Source: Balanoglossus misakiensis (Eukaryota > Hemichordata). Taken from it: DNA of 64,000 bases. The stretch covers positions 4,092,001 to 4,156,000 of the forward strand of contig CM082596.2 of NCBI GenBank assembly GCA_040954595.2. The letters run 5' to 3'. The position numbers and the translations under genes are program-made. This document shows positions 29,201-37,300 of the stretch, in pieces. How positions within the stretch are numbered: position 1 is the stretch's first letter; every line of letters starts with the position of its first letter. The notes under the pieces are model-generated. The model saw only the letters and a list, made by a program, of their open reading frames with translations. It was not told the DNA's origin and searched no databases.

Positions 29201-30973
29201 TTGAGCAACATGAGACCAGCCTACCAGCAACTCTTGTTGATTGCATTCTCACATAACCCAATATCTTGCATCGCAACAACAGAGGTTTTGCACGCAAAAA
29301 ATGAACACTGAAATTCCTCATTGTATTGGAATCTACATGTTCGGTAAACCAGCAGTCTGACCTCGGTGGAGTCAGACTTGAGACTCTTTCATGGTTATAT
29401 TCAGGGAATGTTGGGTATACGTAACATCAATTAGACTGTCTGCAGCAGTAATTATAACAAATATTTGCTTCTATAAGTAAAGACAATTGTTTACCATATG
29501 TGACAGCTGGAACATCAATATAAGCATCACAATAACTATAAACACTGAGGGGAAAATGTTCAAAATTTTCATAAATGTGAAAATATCTAGTACCTGGTAC
29601 GTACAATGTATCATATAACCAGCTCTATAGCTGCCTGTGTTTAATATTCTAATTTTGATTCACTAATTTTGCAGTGGCTCTAGGCGCCATTTGTTGTCAA
29701 AAAGTTGAGTATTATGAGCAAACTGTCACGGCACCATGGAGAATTCATGATTGCTGTGGCAACGTTTCAGTTCTGTAATTGTAAATTTGTCTCCGTTGGT
29801 GACTCAGACTTAACGGACAATGAATTATCAAACATGATATTGTCAAATGACAGGTAATATTAAAGTAATAATGATAGGACAGATGTGAAACAAGCACTCC
29901 ATTATAAATGCATACAATGCCTCAGTACTGAACACAGATAATCTCTTTGATGGCAGCTCTTGACATTCTTCATACACCACACCTGGCTTGCGCCGGGGAG
30001 CGATGAATAAATTAGAATTGGCCCGCTGTTTTCAATACCAGTGATGCTGGGAGTGTAGAAGTGTTGGGTATACCTACATGTACACTTTGGTACGAGCTTT
30101 TATCCTGATCGTGATGTTGAACCTGGATAGCGGACATCCTGAATGACAGTGAGAAACAAAATTCTCCACACACACACACGCGCTGTGAACTGTGTTAAAA
30201 TGCAACGCAGCAGTCAGTCTCTCCGGACTGGAAGCGACACAAACTCTCCCAGAGATGAACAGCAATCCCAGAATACACTGACTCTATTCCCGCAGCTCTG
30301 CACGGATCAGGTCGGCAGGGGAGAAGCCAGCACCGGATAAGCTCTCTGCGTCTACGAAACTGCAGCCACAAACCACAAATCCCCGACTAATTTGTATCTC
30401 GGCTGTACACTTGCCGAACAATGTGTTCTGGGCGAGCTCCACACAATGACAAAATTAGCTCGTCCGTACGGCACTGACTGTGTGTCGCAAATGCTTAATG
30501 GACAAATGACTGTTTGACGTGCGACACCCCGACACATAACGTCGTTACCGCCTTCAATATTTATATCAATAATAACAATGGGTTATTTTAATCTCGCTGA
30601 AAGGCCAAGCTTAACCTGCCATATTTCCGCATCATTGAAAATGTGACCATCATAATTCCCATATAAGTTAATTGCATTATGCAAAACAAAGTAAACCGTG
30701 AAGTAGTGCCTTTGTATTAAAACTGGAGTATTTTCCAAACAATTAAACCCTTTTTTGATATTAACACTAACAGTGCGGCCAGCTGCTGACTTTTCCAACC
30801 AATCAAAAGCAAACTGGTGATGAAGTTGAAATGGAAACTGTGCTTAAGCAAACATTATAAAAATTAAGCAATGATTGTACATGTACCGTACAATTACCAA
30901 GTAAGCATTGCAAACATAAAATAGATGAAAGATGAAGAATTCGAGTTCGTACCTGTTTTTCAAGATCAGGCAT
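2157..30973 (-). CDS. Dipeptidyl-peptidase IV family protein, DPP6/DPP10-like, 19 exons, 778 aa
   Basis: Spliced minus-strand gene. I joined 19 exons with GT-AG borders; the coding length is 2337 nt and every junction keeps phase. Predicted layout: cytosolic tail (residues 1-21), one membrane helix (about 22-40), beta-propeller (about 50-500) and alpha/beta hydrolase domain (about 500-778), i.e. a type II membrane enzyme with its body outside the cell. Catalytic residues seen: Ser642 in GWSYGG, Asp719 in LADDNVHF, His751 in KAHD. Substrate N-terminus contacts: Glu221/Glu222 in DWLYEEE and Arg136 in FRHSF. Oxyanion Tyr559 in DVYGGPGSQ. Cys pairs 453/456, 463/481 and 337/344 match the family pattern. 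The membrane exon (QRNWRG) and propeller phrases ([21 protein letters not shown]) are DPP6/DPP10-like rather than DPP4-like. Family knowledge: S9B enzymes release N-terminal Xaa-Pro/Ala dipeptides; vertebrate DPP6/DPP10 lack the serine and modulate Kv4 channels. I infer an active DPP6/10-clade peptidase. A DPP4/FAP orthologue is less likely; a phylogeny would settle it. Confidence 0.93.
2384..2457 (-). CDS. Exon 18 (residues 720-744)
   Basis: Encodes [20 protein letters not shown] then DYRTQ. The Asn of DNVHF corresponds to DPP4 Asn710, a substrate carbonyl contact. Phase 0 exit to the last exon. Confidence 0.96.
2670..2742 (-). CDS. Exon 17: catalytic Asp (residues 696-719)
   Basis: Encodes [20 protein letters not shown] and ends GLAD. 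Asp719 aligns with DPP4 Asp708 of the triad. The following Asp720 is split by the intron and completed in exon 18. Confidence 0.96.
3024..3088 (-). CDS. Exon 16: substrate pocket (residues 674-695)
   Basis: Encodes [28 protein letters not shown] is the DPP4-type pocket motif containing the conserved tyrosines that line S1; vertebrate DPP6/10 read FSERYLG at this position. Confidence 0.96.
3261..3357 (-). CDS. Exon 15: catalytic serine exon (residues 642-673)
   Basis: Starts SYGGF, giving the full elbow GWSYGG with Ser642 as nucleophile. Then [15 protein letters not shown] follows, aligning to CGIAVAPVSRWEYY of DPP4. Vertebrate DPP6 and DPP10 carry Asp and Gly in place of this serine, so the residue is decisive for predicted activity. 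Confidence 0.97.
3544..3598 (-). CDS. Exon 14 (residues 623-641)
   Basis: Encodes [18 protein letters not shown], the helix and strand just before the nucleophile elbow. The exon border falls between GW and SYGG, splitting the catalytic motif, as fits the phase 0 junction to exon 15. Confidence 0.96.
3786..3980 (-). CDS. Exon 13: oxyanion strand and hydrolase core (residues 558-622)
   Basis: Encodes [26 protein letters not shown] and [14 protein letters not shown]. The DGRGSG and L/FGxxEVxDQ blocks are hallmarks of S9 peptidases. Tyr559 aligns with DPP4 Tyr547, the oxyanion-hole residue; vertebrate DPP6 has lost it (family knowledge from memory). Confidence 0.97.
4375..4722 (-). CDS. Exon 12: last propeller blade and entry to hydrolase domain (residues 442-557)
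   Basis: Largest exon. The Cys-rich stretch [11 protein letters not shown] followed by LNCQGPGMP reproduces the family disulphides (Cys453/456 and Cys463/481) and carries a possible N-glycosylation site (NIS, Asn457). The end, HPLLID, leads into the oxyanion strand completed in exon 13. Confidence 0.95.
5053..5192 (-). CDS. Exon 11 (residues 396-441)
   Basis: Encodes [20 protein letters not shown], then [17 protein letters not shown]. It corresponds to LTSGNWEVIKILAYDE and IYFLSTESSPRGRQLYS in DPP10, with TWEV in DPP4. Donor GTGAGT, leaves a split Phe. Confidence 0.94.
5193..6176 (-). other. Intron 10
   Basis: About 1 kb, no element recognised. Junction phases on both sides are 0, so no additional exon is required here. 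Confidence 0.6.
6177..6284 (-). CDS. Exon 10 (residues 360-395)
   Basis: Encodes a propeller segment ending [16 protein letters not shown]. This matches the DPP6/10-type QGGRGxFxHIxM block rather than the DPP4 sequence at that place. Phase 0 on both sides, exactly 36 codons. Confidence 0.92.
6409..6571 (-). CDS. Exon 9 (residues 305-359)
   Basis: Encodes [19 protein letters not shown] and [20 protein letters not shown]. Compare YYITMVKW and LNRAQNVSIL in DPP6/10. Cys337 and Cys344 are likely the propeller disulphide equivalent to DPP4 Cys328-Cys339. Confidence 0.94.
6885..7137 (-). CDS. Exon 8: Glu motif and propeller blades (residues 221-304)
   Basis: Begins inside YEEE. Glu221 and Glu222 align with DPP4 Glu205/206, which hold the free amino terminus of the substrate and confer dipeptidyl specificity. 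Then [17 protein letters not shown] and YPKAGAEN follow the family order exactly. Residues near the end (VEVVPPTAF) resemble LELMPPDSF of DPP10. Confidence 0.95.
7138..11914 (-). other. Intron 7
   Basis: 4.8 kb between exons 7 and 8. Nothing recognised apart from ordinary AT-rich sequence; short open frames such as that at 11.45-11.87 kb have no similarity I can name. Confidence 0.6.
11915..12035 (-). CDS. Exon 7: propeller exon leading to the double-Glu motif (residues 181-220)
   Basis: Encodes [17 protein letters not shown] and ends [11 protein letters not shown]. The next exon completes the DWLYEEE signature. Its 5' splice site reads GTCAGT, less usual than GTRAGT; protein continuity into exon 8 supports it. 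Confidence 0.93.
12036..13777 (-). other. Intron 6
   Basis: No repeat or coding sequence recognised. Short open frames here look random in composition. Confidence 0.6.
13778..13865 (-). CDS. Exon 6 (residues 151-180)
   Basis: Encodes [11 protein letters not shown] then [12 protein letters not shown]. The LNPP and LQYAGW phrases are characteristic of DPP6/DPP10 (LNPPEV...LQYAAW) where DPP4 reads differently. Enters with a split His, exits phase 0. Confidence 0.92.
14215..14342 (-). CDS. Exon 5: propeller exon with substrate Arg (residues 109-150)
   Basis: Encodes [13 protein letters not shown] and [17 protein letters not shown], matching the family block YSISPDxxFILL...WRHSYTASYDIYD. Arg136 aligns with DPP4 Arg125, which contacts the substrate backbone. 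From memory of the family, the Arg position is Gln or His in vertebrate DPP6/DPP10. This exon is on no long open frame of its own; I found it because exons 4 and 6 have incompatible phases (0 out, 2 in) without it. Confidence 0.92.
14343..17769 (-). other. Intron 4
   Basis: Contains the folded MITE-like element at 14.48-14.70 kb. A 115-codon open frame near 16.5-16.8 kb on the minus strand has no family resemblance and no splice context. Confidence 0.65.
14478..14704. mobile_element. MITE-like folded element in intron 4
   Basis: Ends are inverted copies: GCCTTTTTCAATAAGAG on the left against GCCTTTTTCGTTAAGAA read from the right, with about five differences in 24. A second internal pair starts GAAAACGAGGCCAGT and runs to ACAGAGTA on both sides, so the whole element folds into a long hairpin. 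No coding capacity. Flanks allow a TA target duplication but do not prove it. Family not identified. Confidence 0.7.
17770..17864 (-). CDS. Exon 4: propeller blade 1 (residues 77-108)
   Basis: Encodes [20 protein letters not shown] and then [12 protein letters not shown], corresponding to the stretch in DPP4/DPP10 that carries the first propeller strands and an N-glycosylation region (sequons NKT and NRT seen). Donor GTAGGT, phase 0 exit. Confidence 0.92.
17971..17995. repeat. Small hairpin near exon 4
   Basis: Perfect 9-bp arms ATACACCTG / CAGGTGTAT with a 7-nt loop, about 110 nt upstream of the exon 4 acceptor in the transcript. Confidence 0.45.
18254..18346 (-). CDS. Exon 3: start of ectodomain (residues 46-76)
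   Basis: Encodes [17 protein letters not shown] and a following AGAWVN, matching the family pattern of a (T/S)xEDLF-type strand followed by W(I/V)N at the start of the beta-propeller. Enters with a split glycine and leaves with a split aspartate. The acceptor lies behind an unusually long polypyrimidine stretch. Confidence 0.9.
18353..18468 (-). promoter_or_regulatory. Long polypyrimidine tract before exon 3
   Basis: On the plus strand the stretch is almost purely purine with a (GA)n run at about 18444-18461. On the transcribed strand it is a roughly 100-nt CU-rich tract ending at the exon 3 acceptor (CATAG). Far longer than the usual 15-20 nt, it could bind PTB-type or U2AF proteins. Confidence 0.5.
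23606..23710. repeat. Short inverted repeat
   Basis: ACATGTCTGCCTG and its exact reverse complement CAGGCAGACATGT are 79 bp apart. Similarity seems to trail off outward, as in a decayed MITE. Inside intron 2. Confidence 0.6.
26202..26316 (-). CDS. Exon 2: membrane-anchor exon (residues 8-45)
   Basis: Encodes a juxtamembrane [14 protein letters not shown] motif followed by a run of Ile, Leu, Val and Ala (about residues 22-40) that forms the signal anchor. The motif closely resembles ELVGS-PPQRNWKG of vertebrate DPP10/DPP6 and is not found in DPP4, so this exon is the strongest pointer to the DPP6/10 clade. Acceptor TTTCAG, donor GTAACA, ends in phase 1. Confidence 0.93.
28064..28330. repeat. 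Tandem duplication, first copy
   Basis: Runs from GAATCTGAAACCAGGAGGTG to ATGACAGTTATGACC and is repeated at once. Contains a 7-nt segment absent from the second copy. Non-coding, inside intron 1. Confidence 0.85.
28331..28590. repeat. Tandem duplication, second copy
   Basis: Near-identical to the preceding ~267 bp with scattered substitutions (for example GGCGGC to AGCAGC) and one 7-nt gap, so a fairly recent local duplication that has begun to diverge. Confidence 0.85.
30167..30179. repeat. (CA)n microsatellite
   Basis: 13 nt of CA repeat in intron 1. Confidence 0.85.
30953..30973 (-). CDS. Exon 1 coding part (residues 1-7) with start codon
   Basis: Encodes MPDLEKQ and ends at a GTACGA donor in phase 0. 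The ATG has G at -3 and is the first ATG in this frame after the predicted transcription start. DPP6 and DPP10 also begin with short variable first exons spliced to a common exon that starts near ELVGS, so this arrangement fits the family. The choice of this exon rests on frame, donor, Kozak context and promoter spacing, not on sequence similarity. Confidence 0.72.
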
Positions 30974-31107
30974 GGCTGAGACTGAAGAGAGTAGAGAAGT
31001 CTTGACAATGATAGACAGAGAGCCACCAGAAGAAAGATGCACACAAGCAAGGAGGGTGAGAGCGAGTGACAGAGCTGAGATGCTGCTTGGCTACACACCG
31101 TGATCAG

Positions 31108-31141
31108 GACTGAACACCTTATCTCTATTCTATATTATATA
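31108..31141 (-). promoter_or_regulatory. Predicted core promoter: TATA box and initiator
   Basis: Reading the minus strand, a TATATAAT box (31133-31140) lies about 25-30 nt before TCAGTC (31108-31113), which fits the metazoan initiator pattern TCAGTY. The predicted start near 31111 gives a 5' leader of about 138 nt that is rich in CT and contains no ATG in the coding frame before Met1. The spacing is right for a TATA-Inr promoter; there is no transcript evidence. Confidence 0.5.
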
Positions 31142-31164
31142 TCTATTAGCCGACGGATTCGCCG

Positions 31165-31170
31165 TGACGT
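31165..31170 (-). promoter_or_regulatory. CRE-like half site (TGACGT)
   Basis: TGACGT within CGTGACGTT lies about 55 nt upstream of the predicted start, a normal place for a CREB/ATF site. A single 6-mer is weak evidence. Confidence 0.25.
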
Positions 31171-34100
31171 TCTCTTCATTAACATTGAGGGACTTTGCAA
31201 GCTTCCTGGGAAAAGACAGTGGGTGGGGGGTAAACGCAGCCTGACCACCCATGAAGAACGTTGCACAGAAGTTGAGATACGGATTCACATGCAAATTGCC
31301 TTTCGTCATGATGACTCCTACAGTCGCCATGGAAACGAGACACTTGTAGCAACTTTCCAGCAGTGGCTAATATACTTTTCTCCCCAAGCGTCATGATACA
31401 TAGTAATGATATGATAATTTTATTTATGTAGTTTCCCCTCCCCCCCCAAAATGAGGCTGTTTATACTTAATTAAATGCTGTCCTAGGGCTTATACCGTAC
31501 GTATACATCTATCGGCCCTGTTTTCATCGTGCTTTTCAGATAAATATAAAAAGATGACTGAATCATGGATACAAGCATGCGACATTAATTTTTCATCGAC
31601 CGCTGTCATGCACAACAACAGGGACGTCTGAAATTTTAATCACGATATCGTCTCAACAGACAAAGCTCTCATAGACAGTTTGAATACCCTTGAAATTGAG
31701 CTGTATGCTTTTCTTTAATCTGTGATAGTAGTTACCACTATACTAATATTTGTGTACATGTAAAAAAGTGAGAAAATTATATCTGCTACTTCGTAAACAT
31801 ATACTTCTAACACGGTAGTTTCATTAAAATAATCAGAAGTCATCATTACAACAGAAATCATGTTTCACTTCCAGTGGGAAAAACGCAACCTTTCCCGTGA
31901 ATAAATGAAGACGCACTGAAATTGACTGATATTTTATTCATTTGATTGCTGTAACTATTATACACTCGGTTGCTTGTGGGCAGACACGTGTGAACAACTA
32001 TACCGGTATATGGGTGAAGACCATGCAAAATGCATGTTCTCATTTACGAGACAAAACCCGTTTGATGTACGTGAGTTACAGCTGAAATAGGACCACTTTT
32101 AATGTGTATACTCTTCATTTGACACTCCCCTGTTTTGTGGATTGGTTTAAGCAGGTGGACATGTTTATATATGCAAACATTTTGTAACAATCCCAGGTGG
32201 ATTTGGACAGTACATGTAGACGCGAACACTTTTCTCCCACGCATGGAGGAACGCATGGTCTGCAGGAACAAGGGATATTGAGTCGGCAGTGAACATTGGC
32301 AAATACAATATCCATCACAGACCGACTCCAGATAACAATTTTCTCAGAGAATACCCCGTAGATTGCACGACGTACTTGTGGATGGCTGTGCGATCGTTTC
32401 AGTCGATTTCAGAGACAAGCAGCGGTAATTGGCCAAGTAGGCAACCAGATAATCACGGTGATTGGATGGGACTGCCGCTGAGTCAACCTGGCTCTAAATG
32501 ATGTCCGCGCACTGAGTCCAGCTCGTCCTCATTATTGCAATTTAATGCCATTATTTGCTCCTGAAACAACACAGCCATCGTGTGCGCTGATGAAGCGCAT
32601 CCTTTTGCTACAAGAACATAAAACGAATGATGAAATTCATGCGAATAAGGATCTTAAAAATCATCTCATGTGCACAGAGCTTAAGCCCCCAAAACACTAT
32701 CAGCAGATGACAAGCTATGTTTCAAAGCCACTATCCTTTCTCACAATCTTATAACATCAGCTCTCTACAGCTCTGCTCACTATGAGCTTTTTCTTCTTTT
32801 TCTGCAAAACTTGGCTCACCATGTCTTCACGAACAAAGCCGCTGTGTATATCACTTTCCATATACAAGCCAGAAAATGACGACAGCCTTGTTTAATTGCA
32901 CTTTTACAGTGTCCATTTTTGCTGAAACTCGAGAACATGACGTCATTCGTCTTCAATGAGGAACATTATTTCTGTCATACACAAATAAGCATACTTATTA
33001 TCTCTTTAATTTATTGGCTACAAAATTGCCATTAATCACATGACGCAAATGCAAATTTTTCTCTCTCAATATTTTCAGCTGTCTGAAGGTGCCAGTATTT
33101 CTGACTCCTCATATTTTTCACGTGTTTACCTCATTCTTGGCTTTGTCAGCCCACTATCACCTGGGAGATAGAGTCGAGAAGCGAGAAAGTTATCATCTCC
33201 CATCACATTACTGCAGAAACAAATTATGCAAATGCGGCCATGGGGACTCGCTGGAGTAGGAACAATTGATTCCCACAACTGATGAAGATCATGCGATGCG
33301 AGGAAAATAAACTTGTTGCCTAGTGACAGGCAGTGTAACAAAGCGGACGTGTCACTGGCGCCGCGAAAATACCATCTATCGCGTTCCGCATCAACGTGAA
33401 CTCCTTTGCAGGCATCGCGGACGTTATCAGATGAGAAAAAAGGCCGAACATCAATCGACTGCAGTCGCAACCACTTGACATTTTTATCCATCTTCGGAGA
33501 TATGTTCCCCACTTTTTATCAGTGGCAACGACAACTGGGATTTCTCTCTCACTTACTCAGGTGGCAGAGCGTGCGAACAAAAATACATTCGCCCACTGAG
33601 ACAAGAGCAACTCTGATGTGAGAAAAGCAAAGACGGCAATGATAGCCACTGAAGCCTTGACGCATTATCCCGTCTGCTGGTGTTTTCCATCAACTTTTGC
33701 CACCTTCACAAAGAGTACATTTTCTCGTGCATTAGTGAAACATCGAATGAGCTTGTCACTCATCTACGGTAAATAACACACCTGAATGACATTGTCTCCC
33801 CTCTGCAAAATAGATACACATCACCCCCTTTGATACGTGGCCTTACCACAAAGAAATGGGGTTGAATATTTTATGTACCGTACGTAAAGTTTTGCCTGTT
33901 AACTTGTTAATGAGTAGTTCAAAATAAAATCAGAATTTGAGGATACAAATACAATGAATGTAGTCAGATTAACAAACCCTGATCCCTTGGACCTTTTCAG
34001 ATATTAAATTTGGCATTTTAACAGATAAGTCATTCTAATCAAAAAAGCCTGCCATCCACTTAATTTTTTGAAAAATTAAGTCAAAATGTCATTGACCACT

Positions 34101-34211
34101 ACAGGTACATGTATCATATCAGATTGTATCACAGGTACAATCTGAATTAATTGAATAATTGTGAACACACTTATCACATATACCAAAGGGTGTCAAGTTC
34201 TCACTTTTGTT

Positions 34212-34306
34212 TTAACCCTTTCAGCACCATGGTTTGGTCCAATCCCATAGTTTTCAGTAGCAAAATGTCAGACCTTTATATAGGGAAATGGGGGTGAGAG
34301 GGTTAA
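34212..34306. mobile_element. TTAACCC-ended short element, copy 1
   Basis: About 95 bp starting TTAACCCTTTCAGCACCATGG and ending GGTGAGAGGGTTAA, so the ends are inverted repeats. Shares a CACCATGGTTTGGTC core with copies at 39.5 and 60.4 kb. No coding capacity. Confidence 0.7.
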
Positions 34307-37300
34307 AGACAAGGAAACACATACGGGTTACAGAAGTGTGGAGTGATATGAACTTGCATTGACGCAAGATATCCACTTATCGTGGGGGTTAATTGATTCA
34401 GGCCTGTGAGGAATTGATAATGGAATATCCACACAAAAAATTGAGAGACTGCAAGAACATCCTTTTTCATTTAGCAGTCTGTGGGCTAAACCTTTCACTG
34501 CAGGCTGTACTCTACATTATTTTATTGCCAAGACGGAAATTGATGGTACCCCCAACAGTCGTAACATATTTAAGGAAAACTGCCGGGAATGGTGCAATTA
34601 TTCCCATACACGCAATCAGTAAATTTTGTTCTTCGTACCAAGAAGTCCAACTCCCTCCAGTGTGCATTAATAGCTGGACGTACTCCCCAGATCAACAAAC
34701 GACGCGAGTGTACAGATTCCAGAAGTCAGCATTGCACACAAGGCTAAACATATGTGCAATATTCTTAGTAGTATTTTCCTGCATATATACAGACTTTGAA
34801 GTGATGACATTTGATTTGCCATTGCAATGAAAGAATTGGCCATTTTCATGCTTTTGGCACCAAACATCTTGTGAAAATACCTCTGAATGTAAATATCCGG
34901 TTGGACCTCAGAAAAAATTTACATGAATTTCTATTTCAGTAGATTATATAGATACAAGTCAAAGCCTTGAGAATAAATGCATGAGTGGTGAATAGCACAC
35001 ACAGAGTGCCATTGGACCTCTGCCTGCATGACCATGTCGGATAAAACCAGAATTTCTATGATACCTGAGCTATTCAGTGACTTGAAAGGATCCTTGGTAT
35101 GTCACGGCCATTGCTCATCATAGATTAAATTAGTCACGTATTTTTGTATAAATTCGCACATCAGGGTTCATATGCGCAGTGAATGGAAAATTCCTGGAAT
35201 CACCAAGGTTATTTCCAGTGATTTTCAAGGCGCTTTTGTGGTGAAAAATGTATCTTCCGGGAGTGATTGTGCGGTAAGTTTTGACAAAATCTGAGAGCAC
35301 ATCTGGCGACAACAGAATTGGACATTGGCAACTTCTACACAAAAGTGAAACGTGCACACAGACAAAATATGACAAATGTAGACTTGTGATGGCTAAAAGA
35401 CTTTGAATGACAGTATTCTAATATGCCACACGCAACATGCACACCTCATCAGACTGTCAGGAAGTATACTGAAAGCCTATAATTCCATCTGAATGAACAA
35501 ACATGATGTTGGAAATTACAGTATGGTTTATATATGACAAGTGAAAAGTGGGAAAAATTTGACAGAGGACCCATCAGAGCAAAAAATAATGACACAAGAC
35601 TAAACATGCAATACCGGTATGTTCTTCAAACAGGAAACAAAATGACATTTTTACATGAATTAACTAAAGTGGGGGTTTACGTTACAAATATGACCACTTT
35701 TACGATAGAAAGGTCCATTAGCTCTCAATTTTGGCTACTTTTTCAGCATTTTTGTTGCCATATCAAATGTCAAGTATTTGATGATTAACAAACAGTACTG
35801 AGTTTGTGCTTCATATTAGCCAGAAAGTGAAATTTGTCACTAAATAACAGTTTTTGACAGAAAATTGACGTTTATTTTGAATTGAGGATTTGTTTGAGAA
35901 CTTCTGTTCATCCTGTGCACCAAGCCACTTAGGCTGACCTCATGTCCAGGTCTTGAAAACAATCCTAGCTGTTGAAATAATGAATCATCACCATTTATTG
36001 CATTTTGTGGGTTATTTTTTTTAGCACATCTGCTTGCTAGAACATGTTGACTTATTTATGGTCATGGGCCATAATGCTGACCTGATGATCAACATACCAG
36101 TAAACTAGAAATTTATGTGTTTATACTTTTTGAATGCAAAGGAGCTGTCTTCAAATGTTGGGAAACAGTTCAGGAATTTATTCAAACAAAAAATACCTAA
36201 ATGCCAGAAACACATTTCTGCAGCACCCCACCCCTCCCCACAAAGAGGTGGATTTTAAGTGGTTTTTGAAAGGTGGCTGTAAAGCCCGCAGAAAAAGTGA
36301 GCTAGTTCTATTCTGAGAGCCAGGCTAGTGGACGGCACATATATTCTCCATTTATGAGGATTTCGTCAGCCTTTCATTTTTCACATTTGATGATTTAAAA
36401 ATACCTACCGAGTAGTGATATCGAGACCATGCTTTTTTAAACACCATTGTCAGTTAAATTTCAGGACATCAGTTATAGCCAGAGACAACAGCCGCGTACA
36501 TGAAACGATGGCCTGAGCACCATCACACATCGATCAGTTACGGATGAAAATAATGTGCATCAGTTGAACTCCGAACACAATCTTTGATTTACTGTATGTA
36601 TTATGTTGCATGGGTTTTCAATCGTTGGATTATGTCGCTAAAATTTACATGCACATGTTGCAGTGACCAGATGGTGCAAAAAAAGCTATAAAAAATAATG
36701 CAGTATATAGGTCTCATACTTGTCGAATTTGTTTGCCACGTCACCATATGCAGCACACCCTTTTCTTTGAGTGGTATGGACCAAACGCATCTTCAACACA
36801 ACAGCCCAAGGCTGCTATTCTGAACATCGGTGCTGAGGCATGAGTGATAGCAAGACACATACGGTCACTCATTTAAAGTTAATCTTCATAGAATACAAAC
36901 CACAGTTTAAAGGCAATTTAAACAACATACGACTCTATTTTGGCAGCTCTGTTTAACAAAATATGAAAGTCATGCACTTTTCGTACAGCCGTGGAATTTT
37001 ACCCCAAGGTAGAGATCACTACACTCGCTGAAATTAAGGGCATCAATTTCAATCAAGTCTGACAGAGTTGCGAGAGAAGATTAAGTTATCCAAGTGAACT
37101 TCATGCACTACAAGGTCAATTGACCACAGACTGTAATTCTACTAGGGGTTCAAGGGAGACTCAAATTAATTTGACTTGGAATTGCCTGCAATGAACGTAT
37201 AGCCGTGATGAATAATCCCACAGTAAACTGATATGCAACAGGAATGATCTTTGACCCTGGAGATATATGAGTCTATCAAAAGCAGGTTTTTTCCACTGTT

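Larger units (their letters stand above)
26317..30952 (-). other. Intron 1
   Basis: Holds a tandem duplication around 28.1-28.6 kb, an (AC)n run at 30.17 kb within a somewhat GC-richer patch (30.1-30.5 kb), and at 26.49-26.59 kb a stretch rich in ATAC/TACATG words. No exon-like sequence recognised. Vertebrate relatives carry extra first exons in this intron; none is identifiable here. Confidence 0.7.

Noticed and set aside
31040-31042. Upstream in-frame GTG as the start of the peptidase
   Set aside because: The frame is open upstream, but the first ATG (30971-30973) has a good context. GTG initiation is unusual in animals, and the added peptide would be a Ser/Leu-rich reading of the CT-rich leader.
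33126-33512. 128-codon minus-strand open frame
   Set aside because: No family resemblance, no convincing splice context, and a competing plus-strand frame overlaps it. It is in slightly GC-richer DNA where stop codons are rarer.
34393-34830. 145-codon plus-strand open frame
   Set aside because: No recognisable domain or coding-like composition, and no acceptor or donor context that would make it an exon. Likely chance.
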